This document shows, piece after piece, positions 9,765-18,400 of a stretch of DNA of 52,658 nt. A program made the position numbers and the translations under genes. The notes under the pieces were generated by a model. That model was not told where the DNA came from. It searched no databases and worked only from the letters and a program-made list of their open reading frames with translations. The DNA is from an uncultured Clostridia bacterium (GTDB taxonomy: Bacteria; Bacillota; Clostridia; UBA1381), in contig CANQQS010000004.1 of the NCBI GenBank assembly GCA_947626045.1, positions 1-52,658 of the forward strand, in the 5' to 3' direction. The first letter of the stretch is position 1. The number at the start of each line of letters is the position of its first letter.

Positions 9765-10367
9765 ATGGCATTCGATGTTATTGTTTTCAGTCAAAGTGAG
9801 CTTGACGACGCCTTAATGCGCGGCATAACGCGTATTGCCCTTTGCGACAACAGCTTTACCCTTCCCGATATAAGCGGCATAGAATACACTCTTATAGGCA
9901 GCGCGGAAATCGTTTCGGCAAAAAATGAAAACGAGGACAAGCCTCCCGTTTACGCGAATGTTGAGAGAAAAACGCTCTCTTGCGCGTCGTCCTACGGCTC
10001 TTTCGCGTCGTCCTACGGCGGCTCGTACGCTTCAGGCTCGGGCGGCTCGTACTCCTACGGCTATAAATACGAATACGGCGGCTCTTTTGCGGGTTCGTAC
10101 TCGTCATCGTTTATGTCGTCGTACGCGTCACTTTACGCGTCGTCGTTTTACTCGTTTATAAGCGGCATGTCGTTTGAATGGCTCGCAAGCTACGGCGGCA
10201 GTTACGGCTTCGCGTACAGCTTTTCTTACGGCGGCAGCTACAATTTCGGCTACAGCTTCGCATACGGCGGAAGCTTCGGCGGAAGCGGCGCGGCGCTTCC
10301 CGATATTATAGAATACGGCGGTTCGGGTATAATTTTTGTGAACGGATACGGAATAAACTTGATCTGA
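9765..10367 (+). CDS. Gly/Ser/Tyr/Phe-rich repeat protein with conserved-looking N-terminal segment (unknown)
   Basis: A 200-residue protein I cannot place in a named family. Residues 1-50 are ordinary globular sequence starting MAFDVIVFSQSELDDALMRG, with no signal peptide. A charged hinge follows (about 51-70). Residues 74-177 are low complexity: by my count 94 of 104 residues are Ser, Gly, Tyr, Phe or Ala, including about 30 Tyr/Phe. The motif YGGS[YF] recurs, and residues 141-176 are three exact-length 12-residue repeats (ASYGGSYGFAYS, FSYGGSYNFGYS, FAYGGSFGGSGA). The tail (178-200) is hydrophobic. A strong ribosome site and 47-bp spacing to the next gene show that it is a real two-gene operon. 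A modified or glycosylated structural peptide, a self-assembling protein or a ribosomally made precursor are all possible. Confidence 0.85.
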   Translation: MAFDVIVFSQSELDDALMRGITRIALCDNSFTLPDISGIEYTLIGSAEIVSAKNENEDKPPVYANVERKTLSCASSYGSFASSYGGSYASGSGGSYSYGYKYEYGGSFAGSYSSSFMSSYASLYASSFYSFISGMSFEWLASYGGSYGFAYSFSYGGSYNFGYSFAYGGSFGGSGAALPDIIEYGGSGIIFVNGYGINLI

Positions 10368-10414
10368 GAGCTTCCGCGGCGGAGTTCTCGGATATTTTTT
10401 TTGGAGGAACAGCT

Positions 10415-11257
10415 ATGGACGCGATACATGTAAACTGGACAAAACCCTTCGTGAACAAGACGCGCGCGCCGTACGAAACGGAGGATTTTGAAATTTTCAC
10501 AACCGTCCTGTCGGCTCTTACCTGGCGCAAAAAAAACGGCAGAATCACAATGGCAACCGACAGCGCCGGCGCGGAGTATTACGTAAAAAACGGACTTGAC
10601 GTAATATGGGACGGCATGGACGTGTGCCTTGACGATATTGACGTAAACCCCGACGTGTTCTGGGCAGCCGGTAAGCTGTTCGCGCTGCAAAAGCAGACCG
10701 CGCCCGTCGCGATGATTGACACCGATTTTATAGTCTGGGACACGCTCGCGAACTGCGGCGCGGACGCGGAGGTAATTCACTTTGAGGAGCTTGCGCCGCA
10801 TATTTACCCGCCGTTTGAGTATTTTAAGAACACGCACTTCACCTTTGACGATGATTTCGACCGCACCGTTAAAGCGTGCAACACCGCACTGTGCGTCATA
10901 CGCGACGCGGAGCTTTTGAAGTATTATACAGACACGGCGATACGGTTCATGCGCGAAAGCGACGAAAAGGACGACAGGCTCTGCTATATGGTATTTGCGG
11001 AGCAGCGGCTTCTCGCGATATGCGCGAAAAAGCTCGGCAAAACCGTCGCATCGTTTTCCGATATGCCGTCGCTCTTTTCGGGCAAAGACACGCGCTTTAC
11101 CCACACGTGGGGCATGAAGCAGCAGATGCGCGACAACGGCGCGCTGCGGTACGACTTCTGCAAAAGGTGTGCGCGGCGCATAAGCGCGGACTACCCGCGC
11201 ACGGCGGAAATTCTTGCAAAAATCGGCAGTCTTGCGCCGTATTTTGAGGATATGTAA
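10415..11257 (+). CDS. Glycosyltransferase-like protein with DxD motif, partner of the GGSY protein
   Basis: A 280-residue soluble protein without signal peptide. The start at 10415 is set by TTGGAGGAACAGCT; the longer in-frame extension would overlap the upstream gene. The sequence KLFALQKQTAPVAMIDTDF contains a DxD triad (Asp102/Asp104) after a hydrophobic strand, as in GT-A glycosyltransferases such as the capsular and OCH1-like groups. It may belong to an uncharacterised DUF of this fold. Trp-rich segments (VNWTKPF, VIWDGMDV, FTHTWGMKQQ) and a C-terminal cysteine pair (DFCKRCARR) are notable. Its position suggests that it acts on the Ser/Tyr-rich product of the upstream gene, but that link is inference. 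Confidence 0.75.
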   Translation: MDAIHVNWTKPFVNKTRAPYETEDFEIFTTVLSALTWRKKNGRITMATDSAGAEYYVKNGLDVIWDGMDVCLDDIDVNPDVFWAAGKLFALQKQTAPVAMIDTDFIVWDTLANCGADAEVIHFEELAPHIYPPFEYFKNTHFTFDDDFDRTVKACNTALCVIRDAELLKYYTDTAIRFMRESDEKDDRLCYMVFAEQRLLAICAKKLGKTVASFSDMPSLFSGKDTRFTHTWGMKQQMRDNGALRYDFCKRCARRISADYPRTAEILAKIGSLAPYFEDM

Positions 11258-11294
11258 AATTTTTTCCAAAATTAAATTTTTTTTACAATAATTG

Positions 11295-11322
11295 TAGACA
11301 TTTCCTTAAAATATGTTATAAT
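11295..11322 (+). promoter_or_regulatory. Sigma-A promoter of ppdK
   Basis: TAGACA (11295-11300), 16-bp spacer and TATAAT (11317-11322) preceded by TGT, an extended -10. AGGAGG lies just before the gene. Confidence 0.75.
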
Positions 11323-11386
11323 TATATTATGAGTAGTATGCGGAAAATTCCGCGCTGCAAAACAAAAAACTATAGGAGGAAAAAGA

Positions 11387-14014
11387 ATGGCACACAAGTA
11401 TGTATACCTTTTCTCGGAGGGTAATGCAAACATGAGAGAGCTTCTCGGCGGTAAGGGCGCTAACCTTGCCGAGATGACAAACCTCGGACTGCCCGTTCCG
11501 CAGGGCTTCACAATCTCAACCGAAGCCTGCACGCAGTATTACGAGGACGGCAGACAGATCAACGACGAAATTCAATCACAAATCAACGAGTACATTGTAA
11601 AAATGGAGGGTATCACCGGCAAGAAGTTCGGCGACCCCGAAAATCCGCTGCTCGTTTCCGTACGCTCGGGCGCGAGAGCGTCAATGCCGGGCATGATGGA
11701 CACAATCCTTAACCTCGGTATCAACGAGACCGTTGTCGATTACATGGCTAAGGCTTCGCAGAATCCCCGCTGGGCATGGGACTGCTACAGAAGATTTATC
11801 CAGATGTACAGCGACGTTGTTATGGAGGTCGGCAAGAAGTATTTTGAAGAGCTTATCGACAAGATGAAGGCTGAGAAGGGCGTTAAGCAGGACGTTGAGC
11901 TTACGGCAGACGACCTTAAGGAGCTTGCTTCGCAGTTTAAGGCTGAGTACAAGAAGGTTATCGGCAAGGACTTCCCGACAGACCCGAAGGAGCAGCTTAT
12001 GGGCGCTATCAAGGCTGTATTCCGTTCATGGGACAACCCCAGAGCGAACGTTTACAGACGCGATAACGACATTCCCTATTCATGGGGTACAGCCGTAAAC
12101 GTACAGATGATGGCGTTCGGTAACATGGGCGACGACTGCGGCACGGGCGTTGCGTTCACGCGCGATCCGGCTACCGGTGAAAAGCACCTCATGGGCGAGT
12201 TTTTGACAAACGCTCAGGGTGAGGACGTTGTTGCGGGCGTACGTACGCCGATGCCTATAGCCGAGATGGAACAGAAGTTCCCCGAAGCGTTCGCGCAGTT
12301 CAAGACTGTTTGTCAGACGCTTGAAGATCATTACAGAGATATGCAGGATATGGAGTTCACCGTTGAGCACGGCAAGCTCTATATGCTTCAGACAAGAAAC
12401 GGTAAGAGAACGGCGCAGGCCGCGCTTAAAATCGCTTGCGATCTCGTTGACGAGGGCATGAGAACCGAGGAAGAAGCGGTTGCTATGATAGATCCGCGTA
12501 ACCTCGACACGCTGCTTCACCCGCAGTTTGACGCTGCCGCTTTGAAGGCTGCAACGCCGATGGGCAAGGCTCTGGGCGCATCGCCGGGCGCTGCCGCGGG
12601 TAAGATAGTATTCACGGCTGACGACGCTAAGGAGTGGGCTGCGAGAGGCGAAAAGGTCGTACTCGTTCGTCTTGAAACATCGCCGGAGGACATCGAAGGC
12701 ATGAAGGCTGCTCAGGGTATACTGACCGTTCGCGGCGGTATGACTTCGCACGCTGCCGTTGTTGCGCGCGGTATGGGTACGTGCTGCGTATCGGGCTGCG
12801 GCGACATCGCTATGGATGAGGCTAACAAGAAGTTCACGCTTAACGGCAAGGAATATCACGAGGGCGACACTCTGTCGCTCGACGGTTCGACAGGTAATAT
12901 TTACGACGGAATTATCCCGACGGTCGACGCTTCGATCGCGGGCGAGTTCGGCAGGATCATGGGCTGGGCTGACAAGTTCAGAACATTGAAGGTTCGCACG
13001 AACGCCGACACGCCGGCTGACGCTAAGAAGGCGAGAGAGCTCGGCGCTGAGGGTATCGGTCTTTGCCGTACGGAGCATATGTTCTTCGAGGGCAACAGAA
13101 TCGACGCGTTCAGAGAGATGATCTGCGCGGATACGGTTGAGGAGAGAGAGGCTGCTCTCGATAAGATTTTACCGATGCAGCAGGGCGACTTTGAGAAGCT
13201 TTACGAGGCTCTTGAGGGTAACCCCGTAACTATCCGTTTCCTCGATCCGCCGCTTCATGAGTTCGTTCCGACAGAAGAGGCTGACATTGAGATCCTCGCT
13301 AAGTCGCAGGGCAAGAGCGTTGAGGCTATCAAGGACCTTATCGCGGGTCTCCACGAGGCTAACCCGATGATGGGTCACAGAGGCTGCCGTCTTGACGTAA
13401 CGTATCCGGAAATCGCGAAGATGCAGACAAAGGCTGTTATCCGCGCGGCTATAAACGTTCAGAAGGCTCATCCGGAATGGACGATAGTTCCCGAGATCAT
13501 GATCCCGCTCGTATGCGAGGTCAAGGAATTGAAGTACGTTAAGAAGATAGTCGTTGAGACAGCCGACGCCGAGATCGTGGCTGCGGGCGCTGATCTCAAG
13601 TATGAAGTAGGTACGATGATCGAGATTCCGCGCGCAGCTCTTACGGCTGACGAAATCGCGACCGAGGCTGACTTCTTCTGCTTCGGCACGAATGACCTCA
13701 CGCAGATGACGTTCGGCTTCTCGCGCGACGACGCGGGCAAGTTCCTCGACGCTTACTACGACGCTAAGATTTTCGAGAACGATCCGTTCGCGAAGCTCGA
13801 CCAGACGGGCGTAGGCAAGCTGATGGAAATGGCTATCAAGCTTGGCAAGCCGGTCAATCCGAATCTTCACGTAGGTATCTGCGGCGAGCACGGCGGCGAT
13901 CCTTCGTCGGTTGAGTTCTGCCACAAGATCGGTCTTAACTACGTATCCTGCTCACCGTTCAGAGTTCCTATCGCGAGACTCGCTGCGGCGCAGGCTAAGA
14001 TCAACGAAAAATAA
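11387..14014 (+). CDS. ppdK: Pyruvate phosphate dikinase
   Basis: Interconverts PEP + AMP + PPi and pyruvate + ATP + Pi. The 875-residue length is typical. The N-terminal ATP-grasp domain begins with LLGGKGANLAEMTNLGLPVP and includes VRSGARASMPGMMDTILNLG. The phosphohistidine domain has the active His in GGMTSHAAVVARGMG. The C-terminal TIM barrel carries GLCRTEHMF, MMGHRGCRL, FGTNDLTQMTFGFSRDDAG and the catalytic Cys in HVGICGEHGGDP. All key residues look intact. In fermenting Clostridia it usually runs toward pyruvate and ATP; with enolase and the membrane pyrophosphatase nearby, this fits a PPi-using glycolysis. It has a strong promoter and ribosome site, and a perfect terminator closes a single-gene unit. 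Confidence 0.98.
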   Translation: MAHKYVYLFSEGNANMRELLGGKGANLAEMTNLGLPVPQGFTISTEACTQYYEDGRQINDEIQSQINEYIVKMEGITGKKFGDPENPLLVSVRSGARASMPGMMDTILNLGINETVVDYMAKASQNPRWAWDCYRRFIQMYSDVVMEVGKKYFEELIDKMKAEKGVKQDVELTADDLKELASQFKAEYKKVIGKDFPTDPKEQLMGAIKAVFRSWDNPRANVYRRDNDIPYSWGTAVNVQMMAFGNMGDDCGTGVAFTRDPATGEKHLMGEFLTNAQGEDVVAGVRTPMPIAEMEQKFPEAFAQFKTVCQTLEDHYRDMQDMEFTVEHGKLYMLQTRNGKRTAQAALKIACDLVDEGMRTEEEAVAMIDPRNLDTLLHPQFDAAALKAATPMGKALGASPGAAAGKIVFTADDAKEWAARGEKVVLVRLETSPEDIEGMKAAQGILTVRGGMTSHAAVVARGMGTCCVSGCGDIAMDEANKKFTLNGKEYHEGDTLSLDGSTGNIYDGIIPTVDASIAGEFGRIMGWADKFRTLKVRTNADTPADAKKARELGAEGIGLCRTEHMFFEGNRIDAFREMICADTVEEREAALDKILPMQQGDFEKLYEALEGNPVTIRFLDPPLHEFVPTEEADIEILAKSQGKSVEAIKDLIAGLHEANPMMGHRGCRLDVTYPEIAKMQTKAVIRAAINVQKAHPEWTIVPEIMIPLVCEVKELKYVKKIVVETADAEIVAAGADLKYEVGTMIEIPRAALTADEIATEADFFCFGTNDLTQMTFGFSRDDAGKFLDAYYDAKIFENDPFAKLDQTGVGKLMEMAIKLGKPVNPNLHVGICGEHGGDPSSVEFCHKIGLNYVSCSPFRVPIARLAAAQAKINEK

Positions 14015-14029
14015 TTTAACAGCGTAACG

Positions 14030-14061
14030 AAAGAAGCCGTCCATATGGACGGCTTCTTTTT
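14030..14061 (+). terminator. Rho-independent terminator of ppdK
   Basis: A long perfect palindrome, AAGAAGCCGTCCA / TGGACGGCTTCTT, followed by a T run. Confidence 0.92.
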
Positions 14062-14073
14062 GCGGGCGAACAC

Positions 14074-14150
14074 GGGACGTCGGGGCGCCGTCCCCTACAC
14101 CCGTTATTTATAAACAGTGCGCCGTAGGGGCTGGCGCCCTCGACAGCCCG
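14074..14150. repeat. Palindromic repeat family R, second copy
   Basis: Same layout as 1882-1959: arm GGGACGTCGGGGCGCCGTC, AT-rich centre, arm GGCTGGCGCCCTCGACAGCC. It sits directly after the ppdK terminator and before the AT-rich SLOG gene. Confidence 0.85.
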
Positions 14151-14183
14151 TATATATCTACAAAACACGATTGAACGGGACAA

Positions 14184-14639
14184 CTATTCTCCGAAATTAA
14201 AAATTTTAATCTTTTTTCGTTTCGCATATTCAATTGTTTTAGCCGCGCCGCCAAATGAACCGCTTACAAAGGCGATAAGGTAATTTGACTTATCAACCAT
14301 ATATTGATTACATTTTAGGATTTGATATTGTTTCGTAGTATTTGTCGGAATTTGCGCTATAAGTATATTATCATAATCTTTATAATACTGTTCTTTATGT
14401 GTATCTATGGTTTTTGTCAGATATGGAATTATAAGATTAAGCTCTATATTCGGGGACTGATTTTTCAATTTTCTTATAATATCAGCAGCCAATTTATCAA
14501 AGTTGCCGTAATTTCCCACCCAAAATTCATTGACGGAAAATTCCTCAACCAACTCACGGCATTTATCAAATACACGTTTTTTAATATCATCTCCGTATAT
14601 TATTTTACCATGACCTGCAAAACAGCATATATTTTTCAT
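14184..14639 (-). CDS. SLOG-domain (YpsA/DUF1273-like) protein
   Basis: A 151-residue cytoplasmic protein with a Rossmann-like SLOG pattern. It has an N-terminal strand MKNICCFAGH with the conserved GH, EFWVGNYGNFDKLAADIIR in the middle, a strand LNLIIPYLT, and a C-terminal ligand-site-like segment AFVSGSFGGAAKTIEYAKRK. SLOG proteins are thought to bind nucleotides or nucleotide-derived ligands, and several are linked to phage defence or stress signalling. The base composition is much more AT-rich than its neighbours. The ribosome site is poor (only a weak GATGAGA). It is divergent from the small XRE regulator at 14802, and both sit between repeat blocks, so a transferred islet is likely. Family call is moderate; function unknown. 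Confidence 0.75.
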   Translation of the reverse strand: MKNICCFAGHGKIIYGDDIKKRVFDKCRELVEEFSVNEFWVGNYGNFDKLAADIIRKLKNQSPNIELNLIIPYLTKTIDTHKEQYYKDYDNILIAQIPTNTTKQYQILKCNQYMVDKSNYLIAFVSGSFGGAAKTIEYAKRKKIKIFNFGE

Positions 14640-14801
14640 ATTTTATTGTCTCATCAAATATTATGCTGCCATTGTAATACATAAATCACCACTTGTAAAG
14701 ATGAAATAATCAATGTCAATGATTATTTTACCATATACACGGCATGTTTATATTTCCTTGTTTGCTATATACTTAATATATAAAACAATGGGGTGTTAAA
14801 T

Positions 14802-15035
14802 ATGACATACGGTGAAAAGCTTATCGCGTTAGGCTTGAATATTGCCTACTACAGAAAATTGAGATTACTCACACAAGAAAAATTAGCCGAAAAAGCCGAT
14901 GTCAGTATTTCAACAATCCGCAAATTAGAAAATCCCAATATGTTTACCGGCGTCACCTTTGAAAAAATATGTCGGCTGGCAGCTGCGCTCGATATTACGG
15001 AAAGCGAACTTCTTGATTTTAGAAAGAGTAAATAA
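14802..15035 (+). CDS. Small XRE-family helix-turn-helix regulator
   Basis: A 77-residue protein made almost entirely of one lambda-repressor-like HTH. The segment LNIAYYRKLRLLTQEKLAEK is followed by VSISTIRKLE, and KICRLAAALDITESELLDF closes the domain. The ATG at 14802 is preferred over the in-frame GTG at 14793 because the GTG lies inside the ribosome site GGGGTG. It is AT-rich like the divergent SLOG gene. It may regulate itself and that gene from the roughly 160-bp shared upstream region, which is AT-rich and shows no clear dyad. Confidence 0.85.
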   Translation: MTYGEKLIALGLNIAYYRKLRLLTQEKLAEKADVSISTIRKLENPNMFTGVTFEKICRLAAALDITESELLDFRKSK

Positions 15036-15052
15036 TAGAATTTTACACCCAA

Positions 15053-15330
15053 GACCCCCTCTCCGAGGGGGTTTTATGGGCTGTCGAGGTGAACCACACG
15101 CAAGCGTGTGGTAGGCGTGTTGCGAAGCAACAAACACCGTAGTAAGGGCGCCAGCCCCTACTACGCATGAAAAAATACGCCGTAGGGGCGACCCTTGCGG
15201 TCGCCCGAGGTAAACCCCTCAGTCACACTTCGTGTGACAGCTCCCCTAGTAGGGGAGCCATACGGAGAGCGGCGCATATCGTAAGCCTCCCCTATTAGGG
15301 GAGGTGGCGCCGGAGGCGCCAGAGGGGTTT
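15053..15330. repeat. Composite palindromic repeat block (families D, R, A, C)
   Basis: In order: hairpin GACCCCCTC-TCC-GAGGGGGT (15053-15072); an R arm GGGCTGTCGAGG (15078-15089) interrupted by 56 bp (15090-15145) and resumed as GGGCGCCAGCCCCTAC (15146-15161); an A hairpin (about 15182-15206); and a C element (15212-15330) bounded by AAACCCCTC/GAGGGGTTT. The 56-bp interruption holds two hairpins, CACACG-CAAG-CGTGTG and GTTGC-GAA-GCAAC. The intergenic stretch 15036-15409 contains no gene. Confidence 0.8.
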
Positions 15331-15409
15331 ATTGCCCCGCCGTTATTGACAACACATTGCAAAACGTGTAAAATTAATATAAGAATACGATATTTCAAGG
15401 AGGACTGTT

Positions 15410-18400
15410 ATGAAAAGGAGATTGATTGCCGTAATCGCGGCGGCGGCTCTCATGGCGGGAGCGATGCCTGCTGCAATGGCGGCGAACGGTGCGGCGGAGC
15501 CTGTTCTGCGCTACACGTTTGACAATAAAAATCCGCTTGCCGACGAAAGCGGCAAAAACGAATTAAAGCTCTCGGGCGGCGCGTCCGTTACCGACGGCGG
15601 CAACACCGGCAAGGCGCTCACTCTTGACGGCGCTGACGGCTATGCGCTTTTGCCGGAGGGAATTTTAACCGACAGCTTTACGGTCGCGTCATGGGTGAAG
15701 ATTGACCGCTTTACCGCGTGGGGACGCGTGTTCGACTTCGGAACGGACGCGAACAACAATTTCTTTTTCGCGCCCTATTCGGGCAGCACGGCGAGAATTG
15801 AAATGAAGTCGCCCACAGGCACGGACACCGTTGACACGGTGCAGGAAACGGAGCGCGACTGGGTACACTACGCCGTCACGTATGAAAACGGCACGCTGAA
15901 TTACTACAGAAACGGTCTGCTCGCCGACACAAAATCCAACATGTCAGTAAAGCCGACCGACATTAAGGACACGTTAAATTACATAGGCAAATCGCACTAT
16001 GACGGCGACGCGTACCTCGCGGCGGCGGTCGATGATTTCCGCGTGTATGACAAGGCTTTGAGCGCCGACGAAATATCCGCCGTATTCGCGGAGGGCGAAA
16101 TCAACCCCGCGGTGCTGCTCGGCTCGTACACGATTGAAAACGGCGCGCTAATAACCGGTAACACGTTCACGCTGCCGCAAACGGAAGGACTCATGTGGAG
16201 CGAAACTGACGGCCTCGGTCTTATAGACACGCAAACGGGCGCGGTAACTCACCCCGAAACCACGGCGAAGGTGATGCTCGCGGCGGAGTACGGCGGCGAA
16301 AAAGCGGAGTACACCGTTTACGTCGCGGGTACGGCGAGAAGTCCGTACACCGTGAACATCGACGCGTCCGACAGGTCGAAGGACGTTTCCGATATTATGT
16401 GGGGACTGTTTTTCGAGGACATAAACAGCTCCGCAGACGGCGGCTTGTACGCCGAAATGGTGCAGAACCGCTCGTTTGAGATTGCGGCAGACGGTAATTT
16501 GTACTCGTGGGAAACGTCGGGCGACGCGAAAATCAGCACCGAAAACCCGATGAACGAAAACAATCCGACATATATCACGCTCGGCAAGGGCGCAAGCATA
16601 ACGAATGACGGTTATATGGGCATGAGCGTTAAAAAAGACGCTGTTTACAGCTTTTCCGCGCGGGTGCGTGGCAAGGCTGATTTGACGGTTTCCGTAGGCG
16701 GCGCGTCAGCCGAAGTTAAGGCTGATGGCTCGGACTGGCAGGAGGTAACGGCTGCTCTTACGGCTGCCGAAAATGCGTCCGACGCGAAGCTTACCGTAAA
16801 GAATACGGGTGAAGCTGTCGATATGGACATGATTTCGCTTATCCCCGAGGACACGTACAAGGGTCACGGACTCAGAAAGGATTTAATGGAGGCTCTTGAG
16901 GATATGCACCCGAAATTCCTGCGTTTCCCGGGCGGCTGCGCCGTTGAGGGCAATACCATGGACGTGGCGTGGAACTGGAAGGACACGGTCGGCGATGTTT
17001 CGGAGCGCAAGGAAATGGTAAATATCTGGAGCGGCTCGGACGGTACGTATCAAATGACGTACGGCTTGGGCTTTTACGAGTATTTTCAAATGTGCGAGGA
17101 CTTGGGCATGGAGCCTGTACCGATATTAAACTGCGGTCTTTCGTGTCAGGTTCGCTCCGGCGGCAACGAGGACGAGAACCACGTTGTACCGATGGACGAA
17201 CTGCAGCCCTACATTGACGACGCGCTCGATTTGATAGCGTTCGCGAACGGCACCGACGAGAGCAATGAATGGGTGAAATTAAGGAAAGAAATGGGGCACA
17301 GAGAGCCGTTTAACCTCAAATATATCGGTATCGGCAACGAGCAGTACGGCGATATTTATTTTGAGCGTTACGCGGAGTTTGCGAAGCAGATACACGAAAA
17401 ATATCCCGACATTAACCTCGTCACAACATCCGGCACGGCTTCGAGCGGCTCGAACAACGACCTTGCGTGGAACTGGATAAACGCGAACACCGAGCTTGCC
17501 GACCGCGTTGACGAGCATTACTACGAGAGCGCGGACTGGTTCAGACAGCACGCTTACCGCTACGACGATTACCGCCGCGACACAAATTCAAAGGTATTTC
17601 TGGGCGAGTACGCGTCGAAGGGCAACACGTGGTACAACGCGCTCTGCGAGGCGGCGTTTATGACAGGTCTTGAGCGCAACGCCGACGTTGTGCGCATGGC
17701 GAGCTACGCGCCGATGTTCGCGAAGTACGGCAACACGCAGTGGACGGCGGCGAACATGATTTGGTTCACGAACGACGACTACGTTCTCACACCGAATTAT
17801 TACGTGCAGTCGCTGTTCTCGAACAATCACGGCGACTATACACTCCCGACCGATGTGGAGATGAGCGGCATACCGGCGGAGGACTATCTCCACGGCGGCG
17901 TTGTACTCGGCTCGTGGGGTACGCAGAACGAGTTTAAGGACGCGCATATACAGCAGAATATACCGATAGAGGGCGGCAGCGGTGAAATCGATGTTGCGCC
18001 CGAAGGCTGGCAGAAGGGTATCGGCGAATGGACAATCGGCAGTGACGGCGTTATTGTGCAGACCTCGGACAGCACAGGCGCGACCGTCTACAACGACTGG
18101 GCGGCTGCGAATCCGTCAATGGCTGACAGAGATTACACGTTCACCGTTAAGGCAAAGAAAAACGGCGGCGGCGAGGGCTTCCAGATAGGCGTTGCGGCGG
18201 AGGACGGCATGAATTATTACCGCGTCAACGTCGGCGGCTGGGGCAACACAACCGCGAAAATTCAGCATATAGTAAACGGCGTGAGCGCGGACGTGGGCAA
18301 CGCCGCGGAACAGTCGTACATCGGCGACGTGCATATAAACGACGGCGAGTGGTACGACGTTAAGGTCGAGGTAAGCGACTATGAGATCAAGGCGTATCTG

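Noticed and set aside
10178-10414. Upstream extension of the glycosyltransferase-like gene
   Set aside because: The extension is an Arg/Leu-rich out-of-frame reading of the GGSY repeats; the ATG at 10415 has a strong ribosome site.
10250-11269. Minus-strand frame of 339 codons over the glycosyltransferase-like gene
   Set aside because: Shadow of the plus-strand gene, which has a clear ribosome site, operon position and normal composition; the antisense translation is Arg/Val-rich.
12080-13078. Long minus-strand frame (332 codons) inside ppdK
   Set aside because: Antisense shadow of a highly conserved gene with strong codon bias; Arg/Ser/His-rich translation, no ribosome site, no family features.
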